Source: CBDCUI01 sp965223115 (GTDB taxonomy: Bacteria; Pseudomonadota; Gammaproteobacteria; UBA4575). From it: 64,000 bases of DNA. A program made the translations under genes and the position numbers. The DNA lies in the NCBI GenBank assembly GCA_965223115.1, contig OZ244982.1:1798001-1862000 (forward strand), in the 5' to 3' direction. The notes beneath the pieces are model-generated. The model was not told the origin of the DNA and ran no database searches. It was given only the letters and a program-made list of their open reading frames with translations. This document shows positions 1 to 8,980 of this stretch, piece after piece (positions within the stretch are counted from its first letter, which is position 1; the number at the start of each line of letters is the position of its first letter).

Positions 1-897
1 TCTACCATTATTCCTTTAGAACTTGTTTTTGAACATAGAAATTACTTACCTTCTTTTGGCATATTTATCGCTTTAGCATTTACTGCAGAACGACTTTTAA
101 ACAATAAAAAATTTCGCTATGCAGCACCTATTGCATGCATTGGATGGATTGCTCTAACTGCATATACAACATATGCTCGTGCAGAACAGTGGAAAACTCC
201 TCTGCAACTTGCACTCTATCATGTTGAGAACCATCCAGATTCAGCACGTGCACACACAAATTTGGCTGGACAATATGCGGCTTATACAAAGTCTAATAAC
301 GGTAAAATAGATCAAGAGATATTTGAAAAAACAGACTACCACTTCAAAAAAGCTGCAATGCTCGATCCATGCTGTTCAAGCAATTTAGTTGCGAGGTTTA
401 TATTTTATAATCTACATGAAAAAAAATTACCCCCGTCAGAATTTGCTTATTTAATCGACTCACTAAAGCATAATAAAATTGATCCAGGAACACATATTGC
501 TTTAAAAAATTTAACATTTTGCATTATTGAAAATATTTGTGATTTATCTACTGAAGAATACATGAAAGTCATGTATGCACCCTTATCTATCGAAAGAGCT
601 GATAAGACGAATTTACCTTATATACTAGTATCTTTAGCTGAATACTATGCAGCCATATTAAATGATTTTGATACAGCAATTAAACTAATCAAAAATGTAA
701 TTGTAGAACAACCAAAACAGCTTAATTATCGTTTCTTATTAGTAAAGTTTTTAGCCCATTCCGGCGCATACAATGAAGCTATTAATGAATTGAAATTTAT
801 TCAAGAAAAGGATAAGTTTGGAATTTATATGGCACATTCGAAATTATGGCAAAATTTAATTCGATCAGAGCTAAAAAAACAGTTTACTACTAATTAG
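1..897 (+). CDS. C-terminal part of a membrane TPR protein (TMTC/PMT-like), truncated by the window edge
   Basis: The frame is open from base 1, so the gene begins upstream of the window. An apparent start near 262 is an internal TTG (Leu) codon. The visible part opens with the motif PLELVFEHRNYLPSFG, which is typical of bacterial membrane proteins related to TMTC/PMT GT-C glycosyltransferases that end in tetratricopeptide repeats. It is followed by hydrophobic segments (residues about 18-28 and 42-58 of the fragment), then a helical region starting at HPDSARAHTNLAGQY that resembles degenerate TPRs. Known members are thought to act in protein or glycan modification at the inner membrane. The sugar donor and acceptor cannot be read from this fragment. 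It is followed closely by a GT2 gene on the same strand. Confidence 0.7.
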   Translation, partial: STIIPLELVFEHRNYLPSFGIFIALAFTAERLLNNKKFRYAAPIACIGWIALTAYTTYARAEQWKTPLQLALYHVENHPDSARAHTNLAGQYAAYTKSNNGKIDQEIFEKTDYHFKKAAMLDPCCSSNLVARFIFYNLHEKKLPPSEFAYLIDSLKHNKIDPGTHIALKNLTFCIIENICDLSTEEYMKVMYAPLSIERADKTNLPYILVSLAEYYAAILNDFDTAIKLIKNVIVEQPKQLNYRFLLVKFLAHSGAYNEAINELKFIQEKDKFGIYMAHSKLWQNLIRSELKKQFTTN

Positions 898-933
898 TTA
901 TTTTTAATATTACGCTAGAATACCCAACTATTT

Positions 934-1842
934 TTGATATCAACTACAACTATCTATATTACGAACTTGAAAACAAATAAATTAAGCATAGTCATCCCTG
1001 CTAAAAATGAATCTAGATCACTTGGCGATTTAATTAAAAAATTGAAAAAATGCTATCCTCAAGCTGAAATAATCATTGTCAATGATGGATCAACTGATGA
1101 CACTGAAAAAATTATACAGGAAAACGGTGTCAAACTAGTTTCAAAACCTTATAGCATGGGTAATGGGGCGGCTATAAAATCTGGCGCAAGAGTAGCAACA
1201 GGCAACATTCTTGTCACAATGGACGCAGACGGCCAACATGATCCTAATGATATAGTTCGATTATTAGATAAACTTGATGAGGGATATGAAATGGTGGTAG
1301 GCGCTAGATCATACGAATCTCAAGCTGGCAAACGCAGATGGCTTGGAAATCAGTTATACAATTATCTTGCAAGTATCATCGTCGGAAAAAAAATAGAAGA
1401 TTTAACATCTGGCTTTAGAGCGGTGAATACTAAAAAATTCAAAAGTTATCTACACTTATTACCAAATGGCTTTTCATACCCTACCACAATAACAATGGCT
1501 TTTTTCAGAAGTGGTTACCCAGTTGCATATATTCCAATTATTGCAAGTAAAAGAATAGGCAATAGTCATTTACGCATAATAAAAGACGGACTTAGATTCT
1601 TCATTATAATATTTAAAATAGGGACATTGTATTCCCCTCTGAAAATATTTTTCCCGATAAGTATTCTCTTTTTTCTAGCAGGCTTACTGAACTATGCTTA
1701 TACATATATCACCGCTGAAAGATTTACTAACATGAGCGCATTATTATTTATAGTATCGATGATTATTTTTATTATGGGACTTCTATCCGAACAAATAACT
1801 ACTCTTATTTATTCGAATACAGGTCAGGATAAAACTATATAG
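934..1842 (+). CDS. Family 2 glycosyltransferase, polyprenyl-phosphate sugar transferase type
   Basis: The product has a GT-A fold near its N terminus: LSIVIPAKNES, then IIIVNDGSTDDT, the DADGQHDP metal-binding region, and the DLTSGFRAVN segment common in DPM1/polyprenol-phosphate mannosyl- or glucosyltransferases. Two hydrophobic segments at about residues 235-255 and 265-285 anchor the C terminus in the membrane. Such enzymes charge undecaprenyl phosphate with a sugar that GT-C enzymes then use, which fits the upstream TMTC-like neighbour. The start is uncertain: TTG at 934 gives 302 residues, while an in-frame TTG at 967 (Met-Lys-Thr-Asn-Lys-Leu) would begin closer to the conserved core. 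No clear ribosome binding site supports either. Confidence 0.8.
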   Translation: MISTTTIYITNLKTNKLSIVIPAKNESRSLGDLIKKLKKCYPQAEIIIVNDGSTDDTEKIIQENGVKLVSKPYSMGNGAAIKSGARVATGNILVTMDADGQHDPNDIVRLLDKLDEGYEMVVGARSYESQAGKRRWLGNQLYNYLASIIVGKKIEDLTSGFRAVNTKKFKSYLHLLPNGFSYPTTITMAFFRSGYPVAYIPIIASKRIGNSHLRIIKDGLRFFIIIFKIGTLYSPLKIFFPISILFFLAGLLNYAYTYITAERFTNMSALLFIVSMIIFIMGLLSEQITTLIYSNTGQDKTI

Positions 1843-1937
1843 CAAGTATATTCGTAGGCAATAAATTCAAATATTGCCGTTGTATTAAAGAAAATAAATT
1901 GACTTTATAGAATATAATCTAATATCACTTTATTAAT

Positions 1938-2639
1938 ATGATCAATATAAAAAAGAAGCTTGCTCAGACACCACTTATTGGCACATGCTCAAAAGCACTT
2001 TATCTATTTTTACAAAAGAGAAATTTCACTAATTCTGCTACATACTGGGAACAACGATATGCATCAGGTAAAAATTCAGGTGAGGGTTCATATAATGCAT
2101 TAGCTAACTTTAAAGCAGATGTATTAAATAATTTTGTTAAATCGCAGAATATAAACTCAGTTATAGAATTTGGATGTGGTGATGGAAATCAACTGTTCCT
2201 ATCAAACTATCCATCATATATAGGGCTTGATATATCCGATACTGCAATAGCACTTTGCGCTACTAAATTTAAACATGATCTTACTAAAAGTTTTTTTCTA
2301 TATAACCCTAAATGTTTTATTGACAATACTTTAACTTTCAAAGCTGAATTAGCACTGTCACTAGATGTAATATACCACTTAGTAGAAGATGAAAAATTTT
2401 ATTTACATATTCAGCATTTATTTAGTTCTGCATCTCGGTATGTGATCATTTATTCTACGAATGATGATGTTTCTGACCCTTATCAATTACCACACGTTAA
2501 ACGTCGATGTTTTTCAAATTACATAGAACAGCACTTTAAAAATTGGTCATTATCGAATCAAATACCTAATAAATTTCCGCTAAATAAATTTCCAGAAACT
2601 GGATCAAATGCTGATTTCTTTATTTACAAATTTAATTAA
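1938..2639 (+). CDS. Class I SAM-dependent methyltransferase
   Basis: The 233-residue product contains the SAM-binding motif I VIEFGCGDGNQLFL at about residues 75-88 and an acidic second strand YIGLDIS at about 93-99, followed by ALSLDVIYHLVEDE, which corresponds to motif IV of class I methyltransferases. No substrate-defining domain is recognised. An N-terminal YWEQRYASGKNSGEGSYN segment occurs in methyltransferases found in surface polysaccharide clusters, and the flanking glycosyltransferases suggest a sugar or glycolipid substrate (inference). It is separated from the upstream GT2 gene by about 95 bases of AT-rich DNA and converges with the membrane protein gene that follows. Confidence 0.75.
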   Translation: MINIKKKLAQTPLIGTCSKALYLFLQKRNFTNSATYWEQRYASGKNSGEGSYNALANFKADVLNNFVKSQNINSVIEFGCGDGNQLFLSNYPSYIGLDISDTAIALCATKFKHDLTKSFFLYNPKCFIDNTLTFKAELALSLDVIYHLVEDEKFYLHIQHLFSSASRYVIIYSTNDDVSDPYQLPHVKRRCFSNYIEQHFKNWSLSNQIPNKFPLNKFPETGSNADFFIYKFN

Positions 2640-2656
2640 TAATTTTTAATTTAACT

Positions 2657-3562
2657 TTACAAATCTTCAAATTTGCTTTGTTTAAAATTTAAAAATTGTA
2701 ATAATATCACCAATGGGATAATGCCTATAAATCCAATAAGTCGATTTAACGCAGTAACAACAAATCCTGCTGATGCCGAGATATTTACAATCGGTGCAAT
2801 TAGTGCAGTAGTAGCTTCACGCAAACCAAGCCCTGCTGGAACAATGCTAATCGCAGAACCAACCACTGCAGATATTGTAAGCACAGAAGAATTTAAAAAA
2901 TCAACTTGCTCGCTTAATGCTAAAAAACATAGCCACAATCTAAAAGCATCAGTTGCAGCGGCAAAAAGTTCAGTTCCAAGTATTAATAATATTAGCCAAA
3001 TTTGAGCCCTCATTTTCTTTAATAGGTAAATAGATAGCCCTAGCAGCACTATTCCTACAACATATACCGTTATTTCGATAATAGTAACTTCAAAAGTAAT
3101 AAGGTATAGAGCCGATGCCGCATAAAGACATGTCATTGCTACCCACACTATAAATACTAGTATGGTTGCTGATATTCCTTTTTGATAGCTGATATCTACT
3201 GTTTTTAATCCAGCTATTCGAACCAATACTCCACCAGGTAGTGGCAACATATTAGCAACTGTACTAAAAACCGTTATATTTAATGCACTTATAATTGGAA
3301 TTTTTCGTTTAATTAAATTGCCTGTCAAAATATAACGTATTGCATTTATACTTACAGTAATAGGGACGCCTACTAATAATATTATGAATATAAAAACCCA
3401 ATTTACATCTTTAATTAAGCCCGGGTTATACTGAATTGATAAAATAATACCACCTATAAATATTAGTAAAGAAACAAGCAAAGCAATACTTTTTACTTGA
3501 GTGCTAACATCAAATCCATTATTAATGAGTAAGGAAATTTTCTTTTTAACTATTTGCATCAA
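2657..3562 (-). CDS. Lysylphosphatidylglycerol synthase TM-region (UPF0104) family membrane protein
   Basis: This 301-residue protein is almost entirely hydrophobic, with about seven or eight predicted membrane spans. It contains the family-like segments NMLPLPGGVLVRIAGLK and SIVPAGLGLREATTALIAP, seen in the flippase-like half of MprF and in stand-alone UPF0104 proteins. Stand-alone members are common in glycan and lipid clusters, and a lipid-translocation role is plausible but unproven. It is on the minus strand, divergent from the GT4 gene at 3632 with only 69 bases between start codons, so the two probably share a promoter region. The C-terminal synthase domain of MprF is absent. Confidence 0.75.
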   Translation of the reverse strand: MMQIVKKKISLLINNGFDVSTQVKSIALLVSLLIFIGGIILSIQYNPGLIKDVNWVFIFIILLVGVPITVSINAIRYILTGNLIKRKIPIISALNITVFSTVANMLPLPGGVLVRIAGLKTVDISYQKGISATILVFIVWVAMTCLYAASALYLITFEVTIIEITVYVVGIVLLGLSIYLLKKMRAQIWLILLILGTELFAAATDAFRLWLCFLALSEQVDFLNSSVLTISAVVGSAISIVPAGLGLREATTALIAPIVNISASAGFVVTALNRLIGFIGIIPLVILLQFLNFKQSKFEDL

Positions 3563-3631
3563 GGTTGTCTACACTTTTCCAGTTATTCAATTACGAACTG
3601 CAATGATAATAAAGCCTAAAAACTAATTGAG

Positions 3632-4822
3632 ATGGTAGATACACGACCTATAATTCTTGTAGTTACTTCAACATTTCCACGATGGCCTAACGACACACTT
3701 CCAAATTTCGTTTACCAATTATGTATACGTTTAAGCAATAAGTACAACATACATGTATTAGCCCCCCATACTAAGGGATCTCTTAAATTTGAAATACTAG
3801 AAGGCATCTATATTCACCGTTTTCGTTATGCTCCAAATTTTATGGAAACTCTCGCCTATGGAGATGGTATTATTCATGGATTAAAACATCATCCCTGGAG
3901 GGTTGCGCTAATACCATTTTTTATGTTAAGTCAATGGTTGAATATAAGGAATTTACATAAAAAATATAATTTTTCGATACTACATGCTCATTGGATTATC
4001 CCACAGGGATTAATTACAACATTTTCATTCTCTCGCAGACATCTTCCACCGATTGTTTGTACATCTCACGGTAGTGATTTATTTCATTTAAATAATGTTG
4101 TATTTCGCAAATTACAACGTGCTGTAATTTCTCGCTCAAGAGCTATTACCGTGGTAAGCAATGCACTCAAAGAAAAAGCTATAAGACTGACTAATTACCC
4201 TGAAAAATTATTTGTTTTACCTATGGGAATTGATCTCACCAATCAATTTATACCTTCTAAAAATAATAGAGAAAAAAGAACAGCTCTATTTGTTGGTCGC
4301 TTAGTAGAACAAAAAGGATTAAAACAATTATTTAAAGCATGGGCTTTAGTTGTTCGTTCTTATCCTGATGCTCTACTTACAATTATTGGTGATGGGCCTG
4401 ACCGAAAATTATTAGAAGAGGAAGCTAGAAAAAATGAATGGGATAATAATGTCGCTTTTATTGGGCCAGTAAAGAATGAGTTATTAAATAGATATTATCA
4501 ATTATCTAGTCTGACTGTTTTCCCTTCAATGGATTCAGAAGGACTTGGATTGGTTTTAGTTGAGGCTCTTGGTTGTGGTTGCACAGTAATTGCAAGCGAT
4601 CTTCCTGGAGTACGCGATGTAATCATTGATGACACAACCGGAATACTAACACCCCCTAACGATGCAGCCAGTCTTGCCAAAAACATAATAAAGATATTTG
4701 ATTCGCCAGTCTTAGCAGCTAAGTTAGGTAAAAATGGCCGTACCCATGTTATGAAAAATTTTAATTGGGACACTATTGCTAATAATCATTGCTCTCTTTT
4801 TGATGAGATTTTAGCAAAATAG
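3632..4822 (+). CDS. Family 4 (GT-B fold) glycosyltransferase
   Basis: The 396-residue product has the two-domain GT-B plan. The N-terminal domain starts IILVVTSTFPRWPNDTLPNFV, carries LHAHWIIPQGL at about residues 112-122 and a TSHGSDLFHL motif at about 143-152. The C-terminal Glycos_transf_1 domain has ALFVGRLVEQKGLKQLFKA and the retaining GT4 signature DSEGLGLVLVEAL, in which both glutamates of the EX7E motif are present. It is cytoplasmic or membrane-associated and should transfer a nucleotide-activated sugar to a lipid- or protein-linked acceptor. The exact acceptor is unknown. It is the last gene before the pilus genes, separated from pilB by 271 bases. Confidence 0.85.
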   Translation: MVDTRPIILVVTSTFPRWPNDTLPNFVYQLCIRLSNKYNIHVLAPHTKGSLKFEILEGIYIHRFRYAPNFMETLAYGDGIIHGLKHHPWRVALIPFFMLSQWLNIRNLHKKYNFSILHAHWIIPQGLITTFSFSRRHLPPIVCTSHGSDLFHLNNVVFRKLQRAVISRSRAITVVSNALKEKAIRLTNYPEKLFVLPMGIDLTNQFIPSKNNREKRTALFVGRLVEQKGLKQLFKAWALVVRSYPDALLTIIGDGPDRKLLEEEARKNEWDNNVAFIGPVKNELLNRYYQLSSLTVFPSMDSEGLGLVLVEALGCGCTVIASDLPGVRDVIIDDTTGILTPPNDAASLAKNIIKIFDSPVLAAKLGKNGRTHVMKNFNWDTIANNHCSLFDEILAK

Positions 4823-4986
4823 CGAACTCATTTTGCTCCAGTGCTTATAGATTTAATATTTGGTATTTTTATTGCACCACCCAAAATAACATATACATAC
4901 AAATATACTGCTATCTAACTAATGGCATCTGTAGCAACATCTTATTGATTATTAATAAAGTCAAGGCTAAAACGACATATTTACCT

Positions 4987-5018
4987 GACGAAATAGAGAA
5001 AAATCTTGTTATTTCGTC
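4987..5018. repeat. Perfect 9-bp inverted repeat upstream of pilB
   Basis: GACGAAATA (4987-4995) and TATTTCGTC (5010-5018) are exact reverse complements around a 14-base loop. It sits about 75 bases before the pilB start in the 271-base gap after the GT4 gene. There is no T-tract on either side, so a classical rho-independent terminator is not supported. It could be an operator or a transcript hairpin. The rest of this gap is AT-rich with no open frame of note. Confidence 0.6.
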
Positions 5019-5093
5019 GGTATAAGGCATCATTTTCATGCTTATGTCTGATAGCATAACATACTGAAATACAGCTAATTCTTAGAAAAACCA

Positions 5094-6812
5094 GTGGCAA
5101 CAGCAGCATCTACAATTCGAATCAGTGGCCTAGCAAGACGACTAATCAATGATGGCCTGTTGTCAGAACAAGATGCTGCAGACTCACAAAAAGCAGCACA
5201 TGATAATGGTATAGCACTTACTGGTTATTTAGTAAAAAATGGAATAGTAGACTCAAGTGATCTGGCCCATGCTGCTTCGAATGAGTTTGGAATCCCATTA
5301 TTAAATATTAACTCCATCGATCTAGAATCAATTCCTGGCAACTTGGTACCTGAGAGCTTAATTCGTCAGCACCATGCATTACCTATACAGAAACGTGGTA
5401 ACCGCTTATTCGTTGCAATTTCAGATCCCATGAATCTCGCTGCATTAGATGAATTTAAATTTAATACTGGCATTACAACTGAAGCCATATTAGTAGAAGA
5501 ACATAAGCTTGACCAAATCATCGATAAAGCTTTAGAGATGGGTGATAAATCACTCGATATGGACGGCTTGTTAGATGATGATTTAGACAATCTAGACATT
5601 TCCCATGGCGATGAAGATAAAGAGGATGCCGCTGATTCGGAAGTAGATGACACACCTATTGTACGTTTCGTTAATAAAGTCTTACTAGATGCTATTAACA
5701 AAAAAGCATCCGATATTCATTTCGAGCCTTATGAAAAAACTTATCGTTGCCGTTTCCGTATTGACGGTGTGCTAGAGGAAATTGCAAGTCCTCCACAAAA
5801 TCTTGCACCACGAATTTCTGCTCGTTTAAAAGTAATGTCGCGTCTTGATATTTCTGAAAGAAGAATTCCTCAAGATGGTCGAATTAAAATGCAGCTTTCC
5901 AAAAAACGTTCCATCGATTTTCGTGTTAATACATGCCCTACATTATTTGGTGAAAAAATTGTATTACGTATATTAGATCCAACAAGTGCAACATTGGGGA
6001 TTGATGTACTTGGTTACGAAGAAGATCAAAAGCAATTATATTTAAATGCCCTTTCCAAACCTTATGGATTAATACTTGTTACAGGGCCTACAGGAAGCGG
6101 TAAAACAGTATCGCTTTATACAGGCCTTAATATTCTAAATACACCAGACAGAAACATTTCCACCGCAGAAGATCCTGCAGAAATAAATATGCCAGGTGTC
6201 AACCAGGTAAATGTAAACCCTAAGGTGGGGCTGACATTTGCATCTGCATTAAGAGCATTTCTTCGACAAGATCCTGACATCATCATGGTGGGGGAGATTC
6301 GTGACTTGGAAACAGCAGAAATTGCCGTTAAAGCAGCCCAAACTGGTCACTTAGTCTTATCCACCTTGCATACAAATGACGCTCCACAGACACTTACTAG
6401 ATTAGCCAATATGGGAGTACCCCCGTATAACATTGCATCAGCGGTAACCCTGATTATTGCTCAACGACTTGCACGTAAATTATGTGAGCAATGCAAGATT
6501 ACGGATGATGTACCAAATGAGGCTTTATTAGAAGAAGGCTTTTCAGAATCTGAGCTTAAAGAGCTTAATATTTTCAAAGCCAATGGCTGTGATCAGTGTA
6601 ATAACAGTGGCTATAAAGGGCGTGTGGGTATTTTTCAAGTACTTCCAATTTCAGAGGAGATGGGTAACTTAATTATGGAAAACGGCAATTCTATACAATT
6701 AGCTGAACAAGCTGAGAAAGAAGGGTTTGCTGATTTACGCGCTTCTGGCTTACAAAAAGTACGCGATGGAATACTAAGTCTTGAAGAACTTAATCGTGTG
6801 ACCAAGGATTAA
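5094..6812 (+). CDS. pilB: Type IV pilus assembly ATPase PilB
   Basis: A 572-residue GspE/PilB-family hexameric ATPase that powers pilus extension from the cytoplasmic face. The N-terminal MshEN/GSPII_E_N domain (about residues 10-150) is followed by the linker VDDTPIVRFVNKVL. The ATPase core has Walker A GPTGSGKT at about 331-338, the Asp box around AEDPAEINMPGVNQV, Walker B IIMVGEIRDLETAEI and the His box GHLVLSTLHTND. The tetracysteine zinc motif typical of PilB is present as CEQC and CDQC near residues 463-503. The start is GTG at 5094, which gives the usual MATAAS-like N terminus. It is followed after five bases by pilC, and no pilA lies between it and the glycosyltransferases. Confidence 0.96.
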   Translation: MATAASTIRISGLARRLINDGLLSEQDAADSQKAAHDNGIALTGYLVKNGIVDSSDLAHAASNEFGIPLLNINSIDLESIPGNLVPESLIRQHHALPIQKRGNRLFVAISDPMNLAALDEFKFNTGITTEAILVEEHKLDQIIDKALEMGDKSLDMDGLLDDDLDNLDISHGDEDKEDAADSEVDDTPIVRFVNKVLLDAINKKASDIHFEPYEKTYRCRFRIDGVLEEIASPPQNLAPRISARLKVMSRLDISERRIPQDGRIKMQLSKKRSIDFRVNTCPTLFGEKIVLRILDPTSATLGIDVLGYEEDQKQLYLNALSKPYGLILVTGPTGSGKTVSLYTGLNILNTPDRNISTAEDPAEINMPGVNQVNVNPKVGLTFASALRAFLRQDPDIIMVGEIRDLETAEIAVKAAQTGHLVLSTLHTNDAPQTLTRLANMGVPPYNIASAVTLIIAQRLARKLCEQCKITDDVPNEALLEEGFSESELKELNIFKANGCDQCNNSGYKGRVGIFQVLPISEEMGNLIMENGNSIQLAEQAEKEGFADLRASGLQKVRDGILSLEELNRVTKD

Positions 6813-6817
6813 ATATT

Positions 6818-8041
6818 ATGGCAACAGCAACAGCAACATCTGATGAGATCACGTTTGTATATGAAGGTGTGGACCGTAAAGGCACACGCGTTAAAGGTGA
6901 AGCACAAGCTTCAAATGAAATTTTACTAAAAGCAGATTTACGCAGACAAGGAATTAATCCATTAAAGGTAAAAAAGAAATCCAAACCATTACTAACTAGC
7001 GGCAAGAAAATTGTACCCAAGGACATTGCAATTTTTGCAAGACAGCTGGCTACAATGATGACTGCAGGTGTCCCATTAGTTCAAGCATTCGAAATTATTG
7101 GCAAAGGACACGAGAAACCCACCATGCAAGACCTCATTATGAATATTAAGAATGATGTTGAATCTGGTACAGCCTTGGCAGATGCTCTTGCTAAACATCC
7201 AAAATATTTCGATAACCTATTTACTAACCTTGTAAATGCAGGCGAACAATCTGGAGCTTTAGAAACTTTATTGGATAAGATAGCGACATATAAGGAAAAA
7301 ACCGAGGAGCTAAAGGGCAAAGTAAAGAAAGCATTATTTTATCCAACTGCTGTACTCGTAGTTGCATTTGTAGTATCTGGAATTCTTCTACTATTTGTTG
7401 TCCCTCAATTCCAAGAATTATTTGAAGGCTTTGGTGCTGATTTACCAGCATTTACTCAGATGGTAATTAATCTTTCTGAGTTTATGCAAAAATGGTGGTG
7501 GCTAGTGTTATTAGGTATAGGAGGATCTGTTTTTGCTTTTATCAATGCTAAAAAACGGTCTCCTGCAATCCGACGTGCTTTGGATAAGGTTGCCCTTAAA
7601 ATACCTGTAGTAGGAAATATTTTAGAAAAGTCCGCTATTGCTAGATTTGCACGTACGTTGTCAACTATGTTTGCCGCAGGTGTACCTTTAGTTGAAGCAT
7701 TAGAATCAGTGGCGGGCGCTACAGGTAATATTATATTTGAGGAAGCGACACTAAAAATGAAAGATGAAGTTGCCACAGGAACACAACTACAACAAAGTAT
7801 GCGTACTTCGGGGCTATTTCCTAATATGGTTGTACAAATGGTTGCTATTGGTGAAGAATCAGGCTCCCTAGATGACATGCTTGGGAAAGTAGCCGATTTT
7901 TATGAACAAGAAGTTGATAACCTAGTAGATGGTCTAAGCAGTTTGCTAGAGCCATTGATTATGGCGATTCTTGGCGTTGTTGTAGGTGGCCTTGTAATTG
8001 CTATGTACTTACCAATATTCAAATTGGGCGCAGTTGTTTAA
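6818..8041 (+). CDS. pilC: Type IV pilus inner-membrane platform protein PilC
   Basis: A 407-residue GspF/PilC-family protein with two T2SSF domains, each starting with the same pattern: IFARQLATMMTAGVPLVQAF near residue 70 and RFARTLSTMFAAGVPLVEAL near residue 275. Three strong hydrophobic segments occur, including ALFYPTAVLVVAFVVSGILL and the C-terminal LIMAILGVVVGGLVIAMYL. PilC couples the PilB motor to pilin insertion. It lies five bases after pilB and 34 bases before pilD, in the classical pilBCD order. Length is as expected for the family (about 400-410 residues). Confidence 0.96.
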   Translation: MATATATSDEITFVYEGVDRKGTRVKGEAQASNEILLKADLRRQGINPLKVKKKSKPLLTSGKKIVPKDIAIFARQLATMMTAGVPLVQAFEIIGKGHEKPTMQDLIMNIKNDVESGTALADALAKHPKYFDNLFTNLVNAGEQSGALETLLDKIATYKEKTEELKGKVKKALFYPTAVLVVAFVVSGILLLFVVPQFQELFEGFGADLPAFTQMVINLSEFMQKWWWLVLLGIGGSVFAFINAKKRSPAIRRALDKVALKIPVVGNILEKSAIARFARTLSTMFAAGVPLVEALESVAGATGNIIFEEATLKMKDEVATGTQLQQSMRTSGLFPNMVVQMVAIGEESGSLDDMLGKVADFYEQEVDNLVDGLSSLLEPLIMAILGVVVGGLVIAMYLPIFKLGAVV

Positions 8042-8075
8042 TCTCAAAAAAATCTTACTTTAACTGTTAATAATC

Positions 8076-8966
8076 TTGGATTTTCCGGGTAATTATGTAT
8101 TTGAATATCTAGCTAATAATACAACGTTATTATTAGCTTATAGCTCTATTCTTGGAGCATTTATTGGCAGTTTTTTGAATGTTGTAATACATAGAATTCC
8201 ATTGATGTTAGAACAACAATGGAAAACAGACTGCCAAGAGCTTTTAGAATTAGACAAGGACACAACTACACCTGCGAAATATAATCTATGGGTTCCAAGA
8301 TCACGCTGCCCTTCATGTGATCATCAAATTCGTGCCATAGAAAATATTCCTATTATTAGTTATCTTTTTTTAAAAGGAAAATGCAGAAGCTGTGGTGCCA
8401 GAATATCTTTACAATATCCATTGGTAGAATTATTCACGGCTATTGTGACTACTGCCGTAGTTTGGAGATTTGGATTTAGCCTTCAAGCTTTAGGGGCTAT
8501 CTCATTTACTTGGTTTTTAATTTCTCTAAGTGGCATTGACATCAAGACACAGTTATTACCTGATAATATGACGTTGCCTTTACTCTGGCTAGGAATCATT
8601 TTTAACATTTTTGCAATCTATACTGACTTAACCTCAAGTATTCTTGGTGCAATCATTGGCTATCTTTCACTCTGGTTAGTTTTTCACATTTTTAAACTCA
8701 TCACTGGCAAAGAAGGCATGGGTTATGGTGATTTTAAATTGCTTGCAGCACTTGGAGCTTGGCTTGGCTGGCAATCATTACCACTGATAATTTTATTATC
8801 CTCTGCTATTGGTGCAGTTATTGGTATCACGATGATTGCTACCAGGCTTCAAGAACGCAGCACACCCATCCCATTCGGACCGTATCTCGCCATAGCGGGA
8901 TGGATTGCTATGATGTATGGTAATCAATTAATAGACTTTTATTTAACTAAAACCACTTACACCTAA
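8076..8966 (+). CDS. pilD: Type IV prepilin leader peptidase / N-methyltransferase PilD
   Basis: A 296-residue A24-family aspartic peptidase of the inner membrane that cleaves prepilin leaders and methylates the new N-terminal residue. The N-terminal membrane segment ends in GSFLNVVIHRIP. The cytoplasmic loop has the two zinc-binding pairs CPSC and CRSC. Both catalytic aspartates are visible, in LSGIDIKTQLLPD and in GYGDFKLLAALGAWLGW. The start is a TTG at 8076, and no better in-frame start precedes the conserved N-terminal helix. It is followed 14 bases later by coaE, a common arrangement in Pseudomonas and relatives. Confidence 0.95.
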   Translation: MDFPGNYVFEYLANNTTLLLAYSSILGAFIGSFLNVVIHRIPLMLEQQWKTDCQELLELDKDTTTPAKYNLWVPRSRCPSCDHQIRAIENIPIISYLFLKGKCRSCGARISLQYPLVELFTAIVTTAVVWRFGFSLQALGAISFTWFLISLSGIDIKTQLLPDNMTLPLLWLGIIFNIFAIYTDLTSSILGAIIGYLSLWLVFHIFKLITGKEGMGYGDFKLLAALGAWLGWQSLPLIILLSSAIGAVIGITMIATRLQERSTPIPFGPYLAIAGWIAMMYGNQLIDFYLTKTTYT

Positions 8967-8980
8967 TCTAGAAAATACTA

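Noticed and set aside
262..897. Apparent complete 211-residue gene starting at 262
   Set aside because: The same frame is open to base 1 and carries a conserved motif upstream of 262; the codon at 262 is an internal Leu (TTG).
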